64,000 bases of DNA, taken from NCBI GenBank assembly GCA_039000515.1, contig JBCFYV010001001.1, positions 7,433,033 through 7,497,032 of the forward strand, read 5' to 3'. Source of the stretch: Timema cristinae (lineage: Eukaryota > Arthropoda > Insecta > Phasmatodea > Timematidae). The translations under genes were made by a program, and so were the position numbers. The notes under the pieces are model-generated. The model did no database searches and was not told the origin of the DNA. It saw only the letters and a program-made list of their open reading frames with translations. This document shows, piece by piece, positions 32,846 to 44,040 of this stretch. Position 1 is the stretch's first letter. The number at the start of each line of letters is the position of its first letter.

Positions 32846-33225
32846 TAAAATGACACCTAGATACGGAAATTGAACCTGGAACCTTTGGATTAGTACGCTA
32901 ATTCTCTTACCACTGAGCTATTCAGAAGTCGTCTCGTGCCCAGGTTCATTCTCCACTCATAATTTAAGGCAGAGTCTGTGATGGACAACATACGGGCAAC
33001 GAAGCCCTCCTGAGTCAAAGGTGGCCGGCTGCCTTATCTGATAGCTTGCGTTCATTTAATCACTCATATATACCGGATGATTTATGCACGTCCATAACAG
33101 ACTCTGCCTTAAATTATGGGTAAAGAATGACCTTCGGCACGGGACGACTCTTGAATAGCTTAGTGGTAAGAGTATGGGCGTACTAAGTCAAGCTGGGTTA
33201 GATTTACGTATCCAGGTGTCATTTT
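32846..33225. repeat. inverted pair of tRNA-derived SINE family C
   Basis: The left arm is reverse: GACACCTAGATACGG, TTGAACCTGGAACC, CCACTGAGCTATTCAG. The right arm is forward: TGAATAGCTTAGTGGTAAGA...GTATCCAGGTGTCA. Both arms share AATTTAAGGCAGAGTCTGT next to the loop. The arms are roughly 130-150 bases and could fold in the transcript. Confidence 0.75.
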
Positions 33226-33664
33226 TCAATTCAAAGAATATATCAACAACAAATGTTGTTAGAGGGATTTTATGTTTACACTTTTTGAAAGTAGGGCGGG
33301 ATCAGCCCATTAGTGCCACCTTATTTATACAGTGGGGAAAGAAGGTAGTTTTTAAGAGGCCAAATGAGAGGTCGTGGGAAATCTATCCCTGCAAATGTTT
33401 GAAAATGAGAGGAGGCCTTTAAAAGATATTTGAATAATCCTCTCCCAAAAATTTGTTAAAGATTAGAATCCTCTCCAAGTTCTTAGAATTAATTCTTGCT
33501 AACAAATTGTTTAAAAATGTTGGTACCCCTATAAGCTGTTTGATCTTCACCTGAAAATTATTTTGAATAATTTTAGCATCGTCATTTATTAAACCAAAGA
33601 CCTGTGGTCAACCCTTCTAACCGCTCGAATACATGTCGATAACAAACCAAACAGTTTTGTTGTT

Positions 33665-33775
33665 AAAATATGTTTTTTTTTTTCCTAAATGGCTTTCCCA
33701 ACTTTCAATCCTCGTGAACACGGGCACACTTCTTCTAAAAATACTACCTACCTCATTCATAAACCACCAACAGTG
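33665..33775 (+). repeat. SINE family B fragment
   Basis: Body only (CCTAAATGGCTTTCCCAACT, CACGGGCACACTTCTTC). The rest of intron 18 (33,240-34,260) is AT-rich with a few C-rich runs and no supported gene. Confidence 0.45.
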
Positions 33776-34264
33776 GCGCCCCTGGAAAATGGGCAAGTTA
33801 ACTTTATCAGAAACTGCTTTAATATAAACCAAATAATCAGTGTGTATGTTCAAGCAGGTGATTTTGGCAACCATGTCTATATTTAAGGGTGGACAGGGAG
33901 GAGAAACAAGCAAACCCCCAAAGCTCTTCCCCCGTTCCTACACCCCCTGGTTAAGGCAATAAATTGCAAGGTGTAGGGGAAATAAGGGGGAAGTCACATT
34001 ACATGCATTTTACAAGAAAATAACTTTTATATCTCAAAGCTAATAAAGACCACAGCAAGTACTTTTACTTAAATTAATTTAAATATGACAGAGAGCTATT
34101 TTAACTCTAATCTAAAGAGCATTAGAAAGGTATAGTGATTGTCCAACAGATGGCAGTACTAACTCAATCTGAGTTAAAAGAAGACTTTCCTCCTTTCCCT
34201 CTTTGTCCTTCAATTTTAGGTATGGAAATCCTTAATGCTCCTTTCATTTCCGTTTTTTCCTCAG

Positions 34265-34420
34265 GTTGATCGTGAAGAAGTTCCTCTAGCTCCGATACTA
34301 GTCCTGACTTGACAGATCTGACCAGTAGTGACAAGGGAGCGAATGAGGTCCAAGTTGGAGGTTTGAACACGAGTGACCCTCGGTTCACGGCCTACAAGAG
34401 CTACAGCGGATGTCTATCAA
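34265..34420 (+). CDS. axo: axotactin-like exon 19: LamG 5, one-base homopolymer loss
   Basis: Acceptor gttttttcctcag; donor CTATCAA|GTTAGT at 34421. Entering in phase 0 the frame reads VDREEVPLAP, then drifts to a TGA. The other frame reads DTSPDLTDLTSSDKG, then VQVGGLNTSDPRF and YKSYSGCLS. One more C at 34292-34293 joins them and gives the phase 1 exit required by exon 20. This is the fourth homopolymer loss. SGCLS plus the next exon gives the LamG terminal cysteine motif. Confidence 0.82.
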
Positions 34421-34552
34421 GTTAGTATTTTAAAATAATACTCCATGGCTTCAGGCAGTAATCGAACCGTACTGACCGAGTGGCTGTCATCTGTTGGTGA
34501 ATATAGTTCCAACTTCTGCGTATAGAGAGTGTCATGTGGTCAGCGCAACAAA

Positions 34553-34727
34553 AATTAGTATTATTATTATTATTATTATTATTAGCAACGCGTCTTACTA
34601 CTCATTCGGGTTATACGCACTTACGCTAATGTGTAATGGTAGGGTGATTGTGAGATGAAATGAGGACCTACAGTTTAACGTGGAATCCGAACCACGGTGG
34701 CGGCCTGGCATTCCCCACATTCACAAG
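34553..34727 (-). repeat. 5'-truncated SINE family A copy with target-site duplication
   Basis: Reverse copy with a (TTA)n tail; it stops inside the body at CCCCACATTCACAA. It is bounded by GCGCAACAAA at 34543-34552 and 34727-34736. Truncation plus this duplication is the mark of LINE-driven insertion. Confidence 0.9.
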
Positions 34728-34857
34728 CGCAACAAAGACCCGGCCGTTAACCTCAGCTTTCTATACGAGAGCTGCTTATTTTTAATTCAATTAGTCTCAC
34801 ATTTGTTCTCATAAGGCTGAGTTGACCCGTTCCTGACACAACATTTGACATAAAAAT

Positions 34858-34932
34858 TTTAATCACTGGGTATCGAACCCGGGATCTTAGGAATCGTAGC
34901 CAGGATCTCTAACCAATAGAGCATAAGGTGGT
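34858..34932 (-). repeat. tRNA-like fragment
   Basis: Complement of a B box (GGGTATCGAACCCGGGATC) and of an A-box-like region (AACCAATAGAGCATAAGG). No intact cloverleaf was confirmed, so it is probably a SINE head. Confidence 0.4.
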
Positions 34933-35089
34933 CAAACTTAATCCTTTCGAATATTTTCCAACGATAGAACGTGGCCATTTCAAAACAAGACATCTTTGCA
35001 ATAGCTGCATTCAGGTAAATAAAACAACTGTCTAAAGCCGGGATTGATAACATTTTATATATATTATTAATGCTATTAGGGTGACCTGG

Positions 35090-35344
35090 TGGTCTAGGGG
35101 TAAGGTGTCAGACTTCTGTGCTGGCGGCCGGGGTTCAATCCTCGGTCCCGGCACAGATTTATCTGATTTCCAAACCCTTCCTTCACCTCTGACAAAACAT
35201 CTTGTGAATGTGGGGAATGCCAGGCCACCACCGTGGTTCGGATTCCACGTTAAACTGTAGGTCCTTCATTTCATCTCACAATCACCCTAACATTACACAT
35301 TAGCGTAAGTGCGTATAACCCGAACGGGTAGTAAGACGCGGTGC

Positions 35345-35384
<40 letters not shown>
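35090..35384 (+). repeat. SINE family A, full-length copy
   Basis: Close to consensus: GGTGACCTGGTGGTCTAGGG, GGGTTCAATCCTCGG, tail TATAACCCGAACGGGTAGTA and a long (TAA)n. It is a good reference copy for the family. Confidence 0.92.
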
Positions 35385-35514
35385 TCTATTTTATAGCTAT
35401 GATAACATCTATCAAAAGTGATAAATAGAAATCACATTAAATTATCTGTAAATATGTGAAAATTGTTGCGGTCATGTCAAGAACAATTTAAATCAGATTC
35501 TAGTTAGTATATTT

Positions 35515-35765
35515 TTTTTAGCACTGCGTCTTACTAGGCGTTCGGTTCACTTATGTACTAATAATGCTAATGATTTTAGTGAACAGGAAGGCTATATTTA
35601 GATGAAGTTTAACTGCATTTGCTTGAAGAGAGAGTGTAAAACCATTTTGTGAAAAAACATCCTCAGTACACCCGACCGGTATCCTAACCCCAATATCCCT
35701 GTCATCGGCAGTCTAGCTTAACACGATAGTGACGCCTTAGACTATGTGGTCACTGAAGCAGGTGG
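35515..35765 (-). repeat. SINE family B copy
   Basis: Reverse copy from GCACTGCGTCTTACTAGGCG to CCCTGTCATCGGCAGTCTAG and TTAGACTATGTGGTCACTG. The left edge carries the tail shared with family A. Confidence 0.75.
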
Positions 35766-36385
35766 TATCAATCTTACCTTGACGAACTACATTATGAAGT
35801 TCCGTGAGGTAAAATTAATGGTTCAGTGAAAAGATTAAAAAAAAAAAAAAAAAATTTTTTTAAATATTAAGGGTTAAACATAGTGTAGGTATGTTTATAT
35901 CTGTTTATATTTGGGTGAGTTGCTTTTACTGTATTCGTCATAGCCTACTCTGGAACCAAAGCGAAGTATCGAAACAGACTTTGTGCGGCTACAGACATCC
36001 GAATATAATAATGTCAACAACTAAACCGGATATAAGAAGTATTGGAAAAAAAAAAAAAAAAAAGGAAACATTACACTCTGCTCATTAAGATGTATGTTGA
36101 CGTTTTTTTATATTTTGTATACTAATGATAATAAACAAAGAATCTGATACCATAGTAATTAATATCTAAATAAGAGTAAAACCTTATCATTTATTTCCCT
36201 GGCAGGCACGTATTCAGGGCGGTTGCATTTATTAATGTCACACGAAAGAAGACAAAACGTGTAGTTGCCTTCCCCCTTGGAAAAATGTATTTGACCTTAA
36301 ACAAATAAATATTTTCATCGGAGGTGCATTTTTTTAAATGTGCTAGCGTAGATGTATTTAAAGAGTGCCGTTATATTGTTCTTTT

Positions 36386-36692
36386 CACATTCATTATTAT
36401 TATTATTATTAGCACCGCGTCTTACTACCCATTCGGGTTATACGCACTTACTCTAATGTGTAATGGTAGGGTGATTGTGATATGAAATGAAGGACCTACA
36501 GTTTAACATGGAATCCGAACCACAGTGGAGGCCTGGCATTCCCCACATTCACAAGATATCTTGTCAGAGGTGAAGGAAGGGTTTGGAAATAAGATAAATC
36601 TGTGCCGGGACCGAGGATCGAACCCCGGCCGCCAGCATAGAAGTCTGACACCTTACCCCTAGACCACCAGGTCACCTACCACATTCATTATT
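36386..36692 (-). repeat. SINE family A copy with 13-bp target-site duplication
   Basis: Full-length reverse copy bounded by CACATTCATTATT (36386-36398 and 36680-36692). The head is at the right end: AGACCACCAGGTCACC. Confidence 0.92.
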
Positions 36693-36894
36693 GTTTCCAG
36701 CCTGTGGCCTGGGTCAGTTTTTTATTCAAGCCATATATTTTTCATTACCGGCTTGCTTGGCTTGTCATAGCTTCATATGCCTTATGATCTAACATAAGAC
36801 CAAGAAAGACACAACATCCAGTCCCCAGCCGTTAATTCATCACTGTAAAAGAGTAAGCCCACGTTCCACCAATTATAAATTTCTCGGCCATGCT

Positions 36895-36965
36895 GGGAAT
36901 CAAACCTGGGATCCTTAACTCAGTAGACAAACACACTACTGATGGAGCTAAAGTGTATGATTAAT
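36895..36965 (-). repeat. tRNA-like fragment
   Basis: Complement of a B box (GGGAATCAAACCTGGGATCC), then GTAGACAAACACACTACTGA. Probably another SINE head; weak. Confidence 0.3.
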
Positions 36966-37087
36966 TTAGTATAAAATATAAAAGTGTTCCATAACTAATT
37001 TAATTGAGAAACGCTTAGCTAGACCATAGTGGGATACTGCTAGGTAGCCTTGCTACCTCAGAGGGTCGACGAAGGGTATAGAGTATT

Positions 37088-37770
37088 GCAGGAGTTCCCA
37101 AAATGTTTAAGCCAAGAGTGCCCTTGCAATTGATAATATACATGCTCGAGCCCTAATAAAAATGATCACACTGATATTATGAACATGCAATAAAGATAGT
37201 TAAATGGTACAAGTATAAAATTATAAAACAAACTGGAAATATCACATGTTCTGGCTGCGTCTTTGGAAAATATCCTTTATTGATGTTATAAAACATTTGT
37301 AGTCCTAATTATTGATGCTATTTGATGTATCGTGAAAAAAAACCCCACCTTTTATATTATTTCTGCTGTCAACATCTCTTTTTCTCAACTAATACAACCT
37401 ACAGCGATGAATAAGGTATCAGTGGATAGGATTTTTTATACCGGCTTCTGACTTAGCATACTCAGTTTACATTAAAACATATTGTTTGTTTAAAATTTAA
37501 AAGAAAAATATAACAACATTTATTATCAATTACCGAAAATGAGCTCTTTTTGCTATTTTGTGTATACACTTCGTTGAGTATTTAATTTCAACAACCCAAC
37601 AAAAGACTAAATCTTTTTTTTTTGTGGGGGGAGAGGGGGTAGGTTGAATGTGCAAAAGTTTCGCACGGGTTTACTGGTATTTTAAAATTGCCTTTGGATC
37701 CTGAGATAACTATGGCAGAACCAAAGGGTCCCGTGTACCTTAGTTTGAAAAACGCTTCATTATTGTGCCA
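37088..37770. mobile_element. non-autonomous hAT-like element
   Basis: Left GCAGGAGTTCCCAAAATGTT with AGAGTGCCCTTGC; right complement AGGTACACGGGACCCTTTGG preceded by TTTTTCAAACTA. Both resemble hAT ends seen elsewhere in the window. The inside is AT-rich and non-coding. The right end lies just before exon 20. Confidence 0.45.
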
Positions 37771-37826
37771 TGACGTTTATTTTCTCTCTCTTATCTTCCA
37801 AGAGTGTATTGTTTGTTTGTCGACAG

Positions 37827-38005
37827 ATGTGTTGGTGGAGGTGAACGCGCAGACAATGAAACCTCTCGACGAGTACATGTTCTTCACCAAGACTGGCGGC
37901 GAAGACGTCAACGTGAGGAACGCCCCTGGAGTGCGCATCGCACCTTGCGCCTTCTTCGACGCGACCAACAAACCTCGACCGGGATTGTCCCTCAATATAA
38001 GCCTG
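37827..38005 (+). CDS. axo: axotactin-like exon 20: end of LamG 5 and juxtamembrane
   Basis: Acceptor tttgtttgtcgacag; donor AGCCTG|GTCAGT at 38006. Enters in phase 1, exits in phase 0. It encodes VLVEVNAQTMKPLDEYMFFT, then a segment with GVRIAPCAFFDATNKPRPGL, extracellular and ahead of the membrane. A decayed transposon end (37,690-37,770) lies just upstream of the acceptor. Confidence 0.82.
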
Positions 38006-38029
38006 GTCAGTGGAAGTAACCTTAAGCTT

Positions 38030-38858
38030 GATTCACACGTTTGCCGAAAATAGAAAGCAGAATCGCCTCAGTGGCGCAGAAATAACACACTTTACATTGA
38101 CCCATAATGCATTGCAATGCTAACGAAAAACAGCTGACTATCAACAGATTTTATTTTCTAGTAGATAGACATATATTTTAGATCATTGTCTCGACGGATT
38201 TTACAAATTATAACGCTGTGTCTTGGTACAATCCAATATATCGATACACACGTTTTACATTAACGTTGGTGATCGGGTGGTCTAGGGGTAAGGTGTCGGA
38301 CTTCTGTTCTGGGGGCCGGGGTTTAATCCTCAGTCCCGGCACAAATTTATCTGATTACCAAACCCTTCCTTCACCTCTGACAAGACATCCTTGTGAATGT
38401 GTGGAATGCCAGGCCCCACATTGGCTCGGATTCCACGTTAAACTGTAGGTCCTTCATTTCATCTCACAATCACCCTACCATTACACATTAGCGTAAGTGC
38501 GTATAACCCGAACGGGTAGTAAGACGCGGTGCTAAATAATAATAATAATAATAAAATAATAATAATAATATAATAATAATAATAATAATAATATAATAAT
38601 AATAATAATATAATATAATAAATAATACAGCAACGTTGCTTTGTCAAGTGCGCATGCGCACCGATTTAAGACGATCGTTTCTGAGCTTTGATTGGTTCTC
38701 CTGTACCTAACATCTCGAGCAGAGCGGACAAAATAGAGAATAGTTGAACTTCAGCTGAACAGCTCACGCCGATTAAGCGGAAATCTTGTGATTGGCTTAG
38801 AGTGTGTCACATGACCACGTTTCTGTTCTGCGCTAGTTTTTCGGTGAACGTGTGAATC
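38030..38858. mobile_element. MITE with GATTCACACGTT ends and a nested SINE
   Basis: Left GATTCACACGTTTGCCGAAA and right complement GATTCACACGTTCACCGAAA are inverted ends. The inside holds a family A SINE (38,267-38,630) with a long interrupted (TAA)n tail. The element fills most of intron 20. Confidence 0.7.
38267..38630 (+). repeat. SINE family A copy with expanded (TAA)n tail
   Basis: GGTGATCGGGTGGTCTAGGG head, GGGTTTAATCCTCAG B box, and a tail followed by about 95 bases of imperfect TAA repeats. Confidence 0.88.
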
Positions 38859-38948
38859 CACAATAACAGTCCCACATTTTTTTAAGTTCGTAAATACACT
38901 CTGACTCTAATATTTGTATATACATGATCACGATGTTTCGTGTTCCAG

Positions 38949-39045
38949 GGCAGAGATAAGGCTTGGGTCGAAGATCCTCCTGCTCGCATCCCCTACAAGT
39001 CATTGTACTCGGAGGCCTCCACTGAAGAGGACAACACATTTCAAG
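38949..39045 (+). CDS. axo: axotactin-like exon 21: extracellular juxtamembrane stalk
   Basis: Acceptor tttcgtgttccag; donor TTTCAAG|GTCTGA at 39046. Enters in phase 0, exits in phase 1. It encodes GRDKAWVEDPPARIPYKSLY and an acidic SEASTEEDNTFQ that leads directly to the transmembrane exon. No fold is recognised. The donor is weak, but phases on both sides agree. Confidence 0.75.
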
Positions 39046-39147
39046 GTCTGACCTTTTTAAACTAATTGATGAGTACAGAGGGAAAGTACAATTGTAGCTC
39101 AAATGGAGTTAGGGCTGCCATCTGTTAGATAATCATGAGGCATTTCT

Positions 39148-39846
39148 AAAGGTGCGTCCACACCGTAGCAACATTGTTGGCAACAAATCAACATTGTTGT
39201 CAGGACATAGTTGAGTACAGGATGCCGATAGAGGAAGATCTGCTACGGCAAATGCAGTATGTTTTAGTGTGCCTCCAGCTAAACGTCGATTTTAGGTTCG
39301 TCCTTCTCTGCAGAGTCGCAAAAAGTTATGTTGGATAAGATTTATTGGGGATCTAAAATGTAATGAGTATGGACTTTCTATAGGTTTAATGTGATTATTA
39401 GAAGAGTTTAACAATAATGTCTAGCTTAGATTTTCAGTTTCTTGAGAAAGACAATTATTTGATTATTATTTGTTAAAGTTTGTATTAGTGGTTAAGTTGA
39501 TGAATAATATACTAATAAGCAAAAAAAAAGAAAGGTTGGTCTCGACCTTGATATTTCTAGTTATAAGATAATATTACAGAAACATATATAGAAACATGTA
39601 TCTATAACCTTCTCAGGTGGAGCCTCCAAGAAAACTAAATGCTGATTACTATGTTGACAACAATGTCGCTCCGGTGTAGATGCGTTTCAACAATGATGGC
39701 AACTTATTCTACCAACATTTCTTTGATTTTTACCACTAACTGAGGGGAAACTGTCAACATTTTGTCCACGTTTAAAACTACTTTTTACGTTTTTTGTTGA
39801 CAATATTTGTTGTTGCCAACAATGTTACCATGATGTGGACGCAACT
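39148..39846. mobile_element. MITE/foldback with GGTGCGTCCACA ends
   Basis: Left AGGTGCGTCCACACCGTAGC, then AACATTGTTGGCAACAAAT. Right complement GTTGCGTCCACATCATGGTA, then ACATTGTTGGCAACAACAA. Inverted ends of about 50 bases, with AT-rich interior and internal copies of the AACAATGT motif. The superfamily was not assigned. Confidence 0.7.
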
Positions 39847-39849
39847 TAA

Positions 39850-40650
39850 TGTACTTTTTTATAGTTAAAAAAGGTTCGTGTCATATTTAAACGAAAAAGT
39901 ATTTTCTCGGTTCCTTGTGGAGTTTGAGATATAAAAGTTTTTATCCTGTAAAATGTGTGTAATGGTAATTTCCCCATTTTTACCTTTCACCCCTCATATA
40001 TTTAGCTTGGATTCTATTTGATTAATATTTTCGTGATCTACAAGTTTGATCCAGCAATTTATAGCAAATGCCTGTTTTAAAAATGAAGTAATTCTCTTAA
40101 ACAATAATTCCTGAAGTTATACTCAACTTTTCCTCATCATATTTTTAAAATTAAGGTTATGCATAGAGAATGTTTAAAAAATTTCCAAATCTTACCTAGA
40201 TTCATTGAATTTTTAATTTTACATTGCTATAAGTTACAATTGGTAGCTGTCGTTTAATTGTTTATTATTAAATATAATTTGGTTTGTTTGCATATTATTT
40301 TGAATAATAACTAATTGTTAAAATAAAACCACCTAAAAATAAAAAACACAAAAATATTGACCAAAAAATGCTGATACTTATAGATTATCTATGATTATAG
40401 TCGATACTTTTGATAAATTTTGACTTTATTTTACTATATACTAAATTATTTATAAATTTAATTTAAGTCCACGTCCATACTGGACGCCAGCACTAAATAT
40501 CTTGTTAAGTTGGTGTCTACAGCCTTGCGACAGCGACACTTGGTGTCAGAAGTGGGATAATTCTGCGGTCTCTCATTTAAGATTCAAATAACCAAAGCTA
40601 TTATATATGCTTTTAGTGAGGATTACTCCATCTAGATACCATAATCTGAT
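39850..40650. other. AT-rich intron 21 stretch, nothing recognised
   Basis: Plain AT-rich intronic sequence between the GGTGCGTCCACA element and a family C SINE. Confidence 0.5.
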
Positions 40651-40654
40651 AATT

Positions 40655-40790
40655 GAAAAATGACACCTGGATACAGGAATTGAACCTGGGCTCTTTGGCT
40701 AGTACGCCAATGCTCCTACCACTGAGCTATCCAGGAATCATCCCGTGCCCAGGATCATTCTTCACTCATAGTTTAAGGCAGAGCCTAACA
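40655..40790 (-). repeat. SINE family C copy
   Basis: Reverse copy: GACACCTGGATACAGGAATT, TGAACCTGGGC (B box complement), CCACTGAGCTATCCAGG (A box complement), then AGTTTAAGGCAGAGCCT. Confidence 0.75.
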
Positions 40791-40979
40791 TTGATTGACT
40801 CATCGGAGTTCTGATTGCGGCGTTTATGTTGTGGTGACCACCAGGTCGCACTTATGGTCGTATCTCCAAAAAAGACGAAATGCGTAATACATGGACGGCG
40901 CCGGCTAGTTAATATTTAAAACGTTTTCCTAAACTGTGAAATCTACAAGTTCCAAATCCTGTTTGTTTCTCTTCCCCAG

Positions 40980-41176
40980 TGGTCTTCTTGGTGATGGTGG
41001 TGGTGTTCGGGGTGATAGTGACTGGAGCTCTTTGCGAAGTCTACCGCTCCCACCGCCAGTACAAGAAGCGGAAGGAGGAGGAGGCGGCGGGGGCGGCACT
41101 TCTCTGGTCCAAAGGGCACAAGGTCCAATACAGCGAGCCCGGGCCCAAACCTCCCAACTTGACCGCCTACAAGAAC
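40980..41176 (+). CDS. axo: axotactin-like exon 22: transmembrane helix and start of cytoplasmic tail
   Basis: Acceptor ctcttccccag; donor AAGAAC|GTGAGT at 41177. Enters in phase 1, exits in phase 0. It encodes the hydrophobic helix VVFLVMVVVFGVIVTGALC, then a basic stop-transfer segment (RSHRQYKKRKEEE) and a proline-rich piece ending NLTAYKN. The product is therefore a type I membrane protein. The tail lacks a clear band-4.1-binding motif of neurexin IV type. Confidence 0.87.
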
Positions 41177-41324
41177 GTGAGTCGTTTGTCTGTTACTGTA
41201 CTCGTGTGGTCCATGGGAAGCGATCTGTACAGGTGGCGCTTGCAGATAAAGGTGTCAGTCTCATCTCATCTAGTGTTTGCCAATAAGGGAAGGGAAGTTG
41301 GAGCTAAAAACCTCTCACTATGTG

Positions 41325-41660
41325 CTCTTTAATTGTTTTCCATAAATGGTTTCTCATTTACTCTTTACGCTAGTACTATGACAATCAGATTAAGATAGGG
41401 TGTAACTTTTTTGAAAGCTATAAAAAAGTTACAAAAACAATTATCATATGTTTATGCATCAAATTATGTCGTGTCAAATCTATATAATACTGCTGTTAAT
41501 AAAAAATATATAATCAATGTTTCCCACAAAATAATATTGTCTTAAAAGTATATTTCTACCAGAATCCTACAATACACGTTTTCCAAATTCAACCTTCCTC
41601 GTCCTTAACCCAATGAGTGTAAATATACTAAGAGTCCGGACGGGTGGTAAGATACAAAAC
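41325..41660 (+). repeat. SINE family B fragments
   Basis: Two pieces: TAAATGGTTTCTCATTTACT near 41,345 and a tail piece near 41,560-41,660 (CCGGACGGGTGGTAAGATAC), separated by unrelated AT-rich DNA. Confidence 0.4.
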
Positions 41661-41837
41661 ACGGAACTATCAAATACGATTTTTAAAATATTCTTAAGCT
41701 ATCCACGCCTTACCCCATTCTCTTCCCATTCTGGGTCAACTGCTTATTTATAGTCTGATTTTGGTTGGAGGAACAGTTTAGAAAATTCAAACATATTTCT
41801 TTGCAACCAACATTGATAACTTTGTACTTTATTATTA

Positions 41838-41838
41838 T

Positions 41839-41890
<52 letters not shown>
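41838..41890. repeat. (TA)n microsatellite
   Basis: Interrupted TA runs totalling about 50 bases. Confidence 0.9.
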
Positions 41891-41892
<2 letters not shown>

Positions 41893-42003
41893 ATAATAAC
41901 TATCAAAAGTTACAACTGCAGCTCACATGACTTGTTGTATTAATATATTTAAATTGTTTTAGTAACTTGAGTAGCTACCAGATAATATTCTTCCTACCAA
42001 AAT

Positions 42004-42175
42004 CAGGTGACCTGGTGGTCTAAGGGTAAGGTGACAGAGTTCTGTGCTGGGAGTCCGGGGTTCAATCCTCGGTCCCGGCACAGATCTATCTGATTACCAA
42101 ACCCTTCCTTCACCTCTGAGAAGACGTGTATTAATCACAACTTGTGAATGTGTGGAATGCCAGGCACACCTCGGT
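42004..42175 (+). repeat. SINE family A, truncated copy
   Basis: Head GGTGACCTGGTGGTCTAAGG and B box GGTTCAATCCTCGG. It is lost after GTGTGGAATGCCAGGC, so the tail is absent. Confidence 0.8.
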
Positions 42176-42761
42176 ACACCGTCCCAGAGCTGGAACCCCC
42201 AATAGCCCACTAACAGGGAACCAGACCGGATGAGAGTGACACCTTAATCTGCATGACCTCTAATGTAGTTAGCTAGAGATTGTTTTAGAATATGTTGAAT
42301 ACGTTCTAGTTCTTTTTTTAATGTTTCATTAGTATGCTTTTAGTGTTTGTATGCTGTCTAACAGCTACATAAGCTACTTAATTAGATGGGATAGGATTTA
42401 TTTTAAGGAAGTGCAACAACATTCGCATGGATAAAGCACACTAAATCACACCATGGACATAAAAAAATAACCGGTACACCTTGTCTAGAAATAAGCCTAA
42501 GTAAGACTCCTGAATCAGAGTCAAATATTGTAAAAGAAAAATTATACGTTTAAAGACAGTTATAGGATTTAAAAAATATCTAAATCATTATATGTTTTCT
42601 TGTCAAATAAATAGAACCCCTCTTATATAATGTCCATAAAAATTGCATTTCAATTTAAATCGTTCACCACAATAGGGTTGTAGCCTAGTTTTTTAATTTC
42701 GATAATTGGGGCTCAATAATTGAAGCGGGGTAGGTGGAAACGGGAGTTTGACAAAACATAA

Positions 42762-42988
42762 ATCAAATATTTATCCAGTAGATAATTTAAATTTGATTTT
42801 CTACGTATAATAGTCTCATTAGTTCTTGAATATTTGTCATAGGCATTGTGACATTAGGTATTTTTAAATGTAGAGAAAATGTCCTTGTAGTATTCCAAGA
42901 TTCTCATAACAAATATTCAAGAACTCTTGAAATTACTATTATCTATAAAATCAAATTAAAATTCATTTATTGAAGAAAATATTTATTT
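42762..42988. repeat. inverted repeat, about 75-bp arms
   Basis: The left arm has TTTGATTTTCTACGTATAAT and TTCTTGAATATTTGTCA. The right arm has AACAAATATTCAAGAACTC and TATCTATAAAATCAAATT. The loop is about 65 bases. It is a foldback or degraded MITE. Confidence 0.6.
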
Positions 42989-43149
42989 AGGAAAAAAGGT
43001 TTTTGTTATAAAACACTGTGGAAATATGGAAATTAATGCATTCTCACTTCTATTATTAATATATATATATATAATTTTAGTTTCACGTTGCTTAAAATCA
43101 TTTCTGGGGGAGGTAAATTAAAATACATACCTAACCACGCAGTTTCCTT

Positions 43150-43440
43150 ATGGGGTGTATATATAATATAATATATATATTTTATATTATATATATATAT
43201 ATATATATAATTTGGTTACAAACCCGAATTTGGGATTGTAACCAAATTATATAATTATATGTACTACTATATATGAAGAGTCTCCTATGTATAGGATACT
43301 CATTATATATAAAATATAGGTGACTCATTATAATATGTAATAAAATATACTGTATATGTATGTGAGACCCATTATATGTATTATATATATGTAATATAAA
43401 TAATGAGATATATATAATACATATAATGAGATAGTTTGGT
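43150..43440. repeat. TA-rich palindromic cluster
   Basis: (TA)n runs, plus the hairpin AATTTGGTTACAA ... TTGTAACCAAATT (43,209-43,248) and repeated CATTATAT/ATAATGAG blocks. Local slippage is likely. Confidence 0.6.
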
Positions 43441-43839
43441 TAGAATCCCTATTCTGGTGGGGTAAAATAATTGCTGTCTCCTATATATGTGTGTATGCAA
43501 GTATAGGGAAGTGTATTGAAAGTTAGTGAGGATAAATTAAGTACGGAGTGTTTTTTTTTAGCTCTATGCACAGTCTGATGCCTGATGCCCATAAGAGAAC
43601 GGCGTGGTTAGGTATGTTTTGTTATAGTTAGCTATCTGTCCCAGATTGATTCTACTCAACGTGAAAACTATAACTATTTTATTCATCGTTCTAATCAATG
43701 CGTCTTAATACTATTGCTCGTATCTAAGGTTCATTTTCTGTATGTATTAGTATTAGAGGTGCTTAATGGTGAGAATATACACCAATACCATTATAATTAC
43801 TAGGGTTGTGAATATGGTAGGAACACATAAACCTAGAGA

Positions 43840-44040
43840 AATGGTATTTAACCTGGGGTACACAAAGACATTTCAGGGAATACATAACATTTAAAGTATA
43901 TATATATCATGGAATGTGTATTATATATATACATACTTTGTAGAATATGTATAGCTTACATAATGCACAAACAATTTTGAGGGTACAAAGCTGAAGATAA
44001 ATTATATCTGGGGGTAAAAGAACAAATGATGAATACCACT
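43840..44040. mobile_element. short hAT-like MITE
   Basis: Left AATGGTATTTAACCTGGGGT; right complement AGTGGTATTCATCATTTGTT with ACCCCCAG. The interior is AT-rich and carries TA-runs. Confidence 0.4.

Noticed and set aside
40936..41286. Frame with poly-Gly and KSTSSKSCLFLF, overlapping exon 22
   Set aside because: A shadow of the transmembrane exon in another frame.
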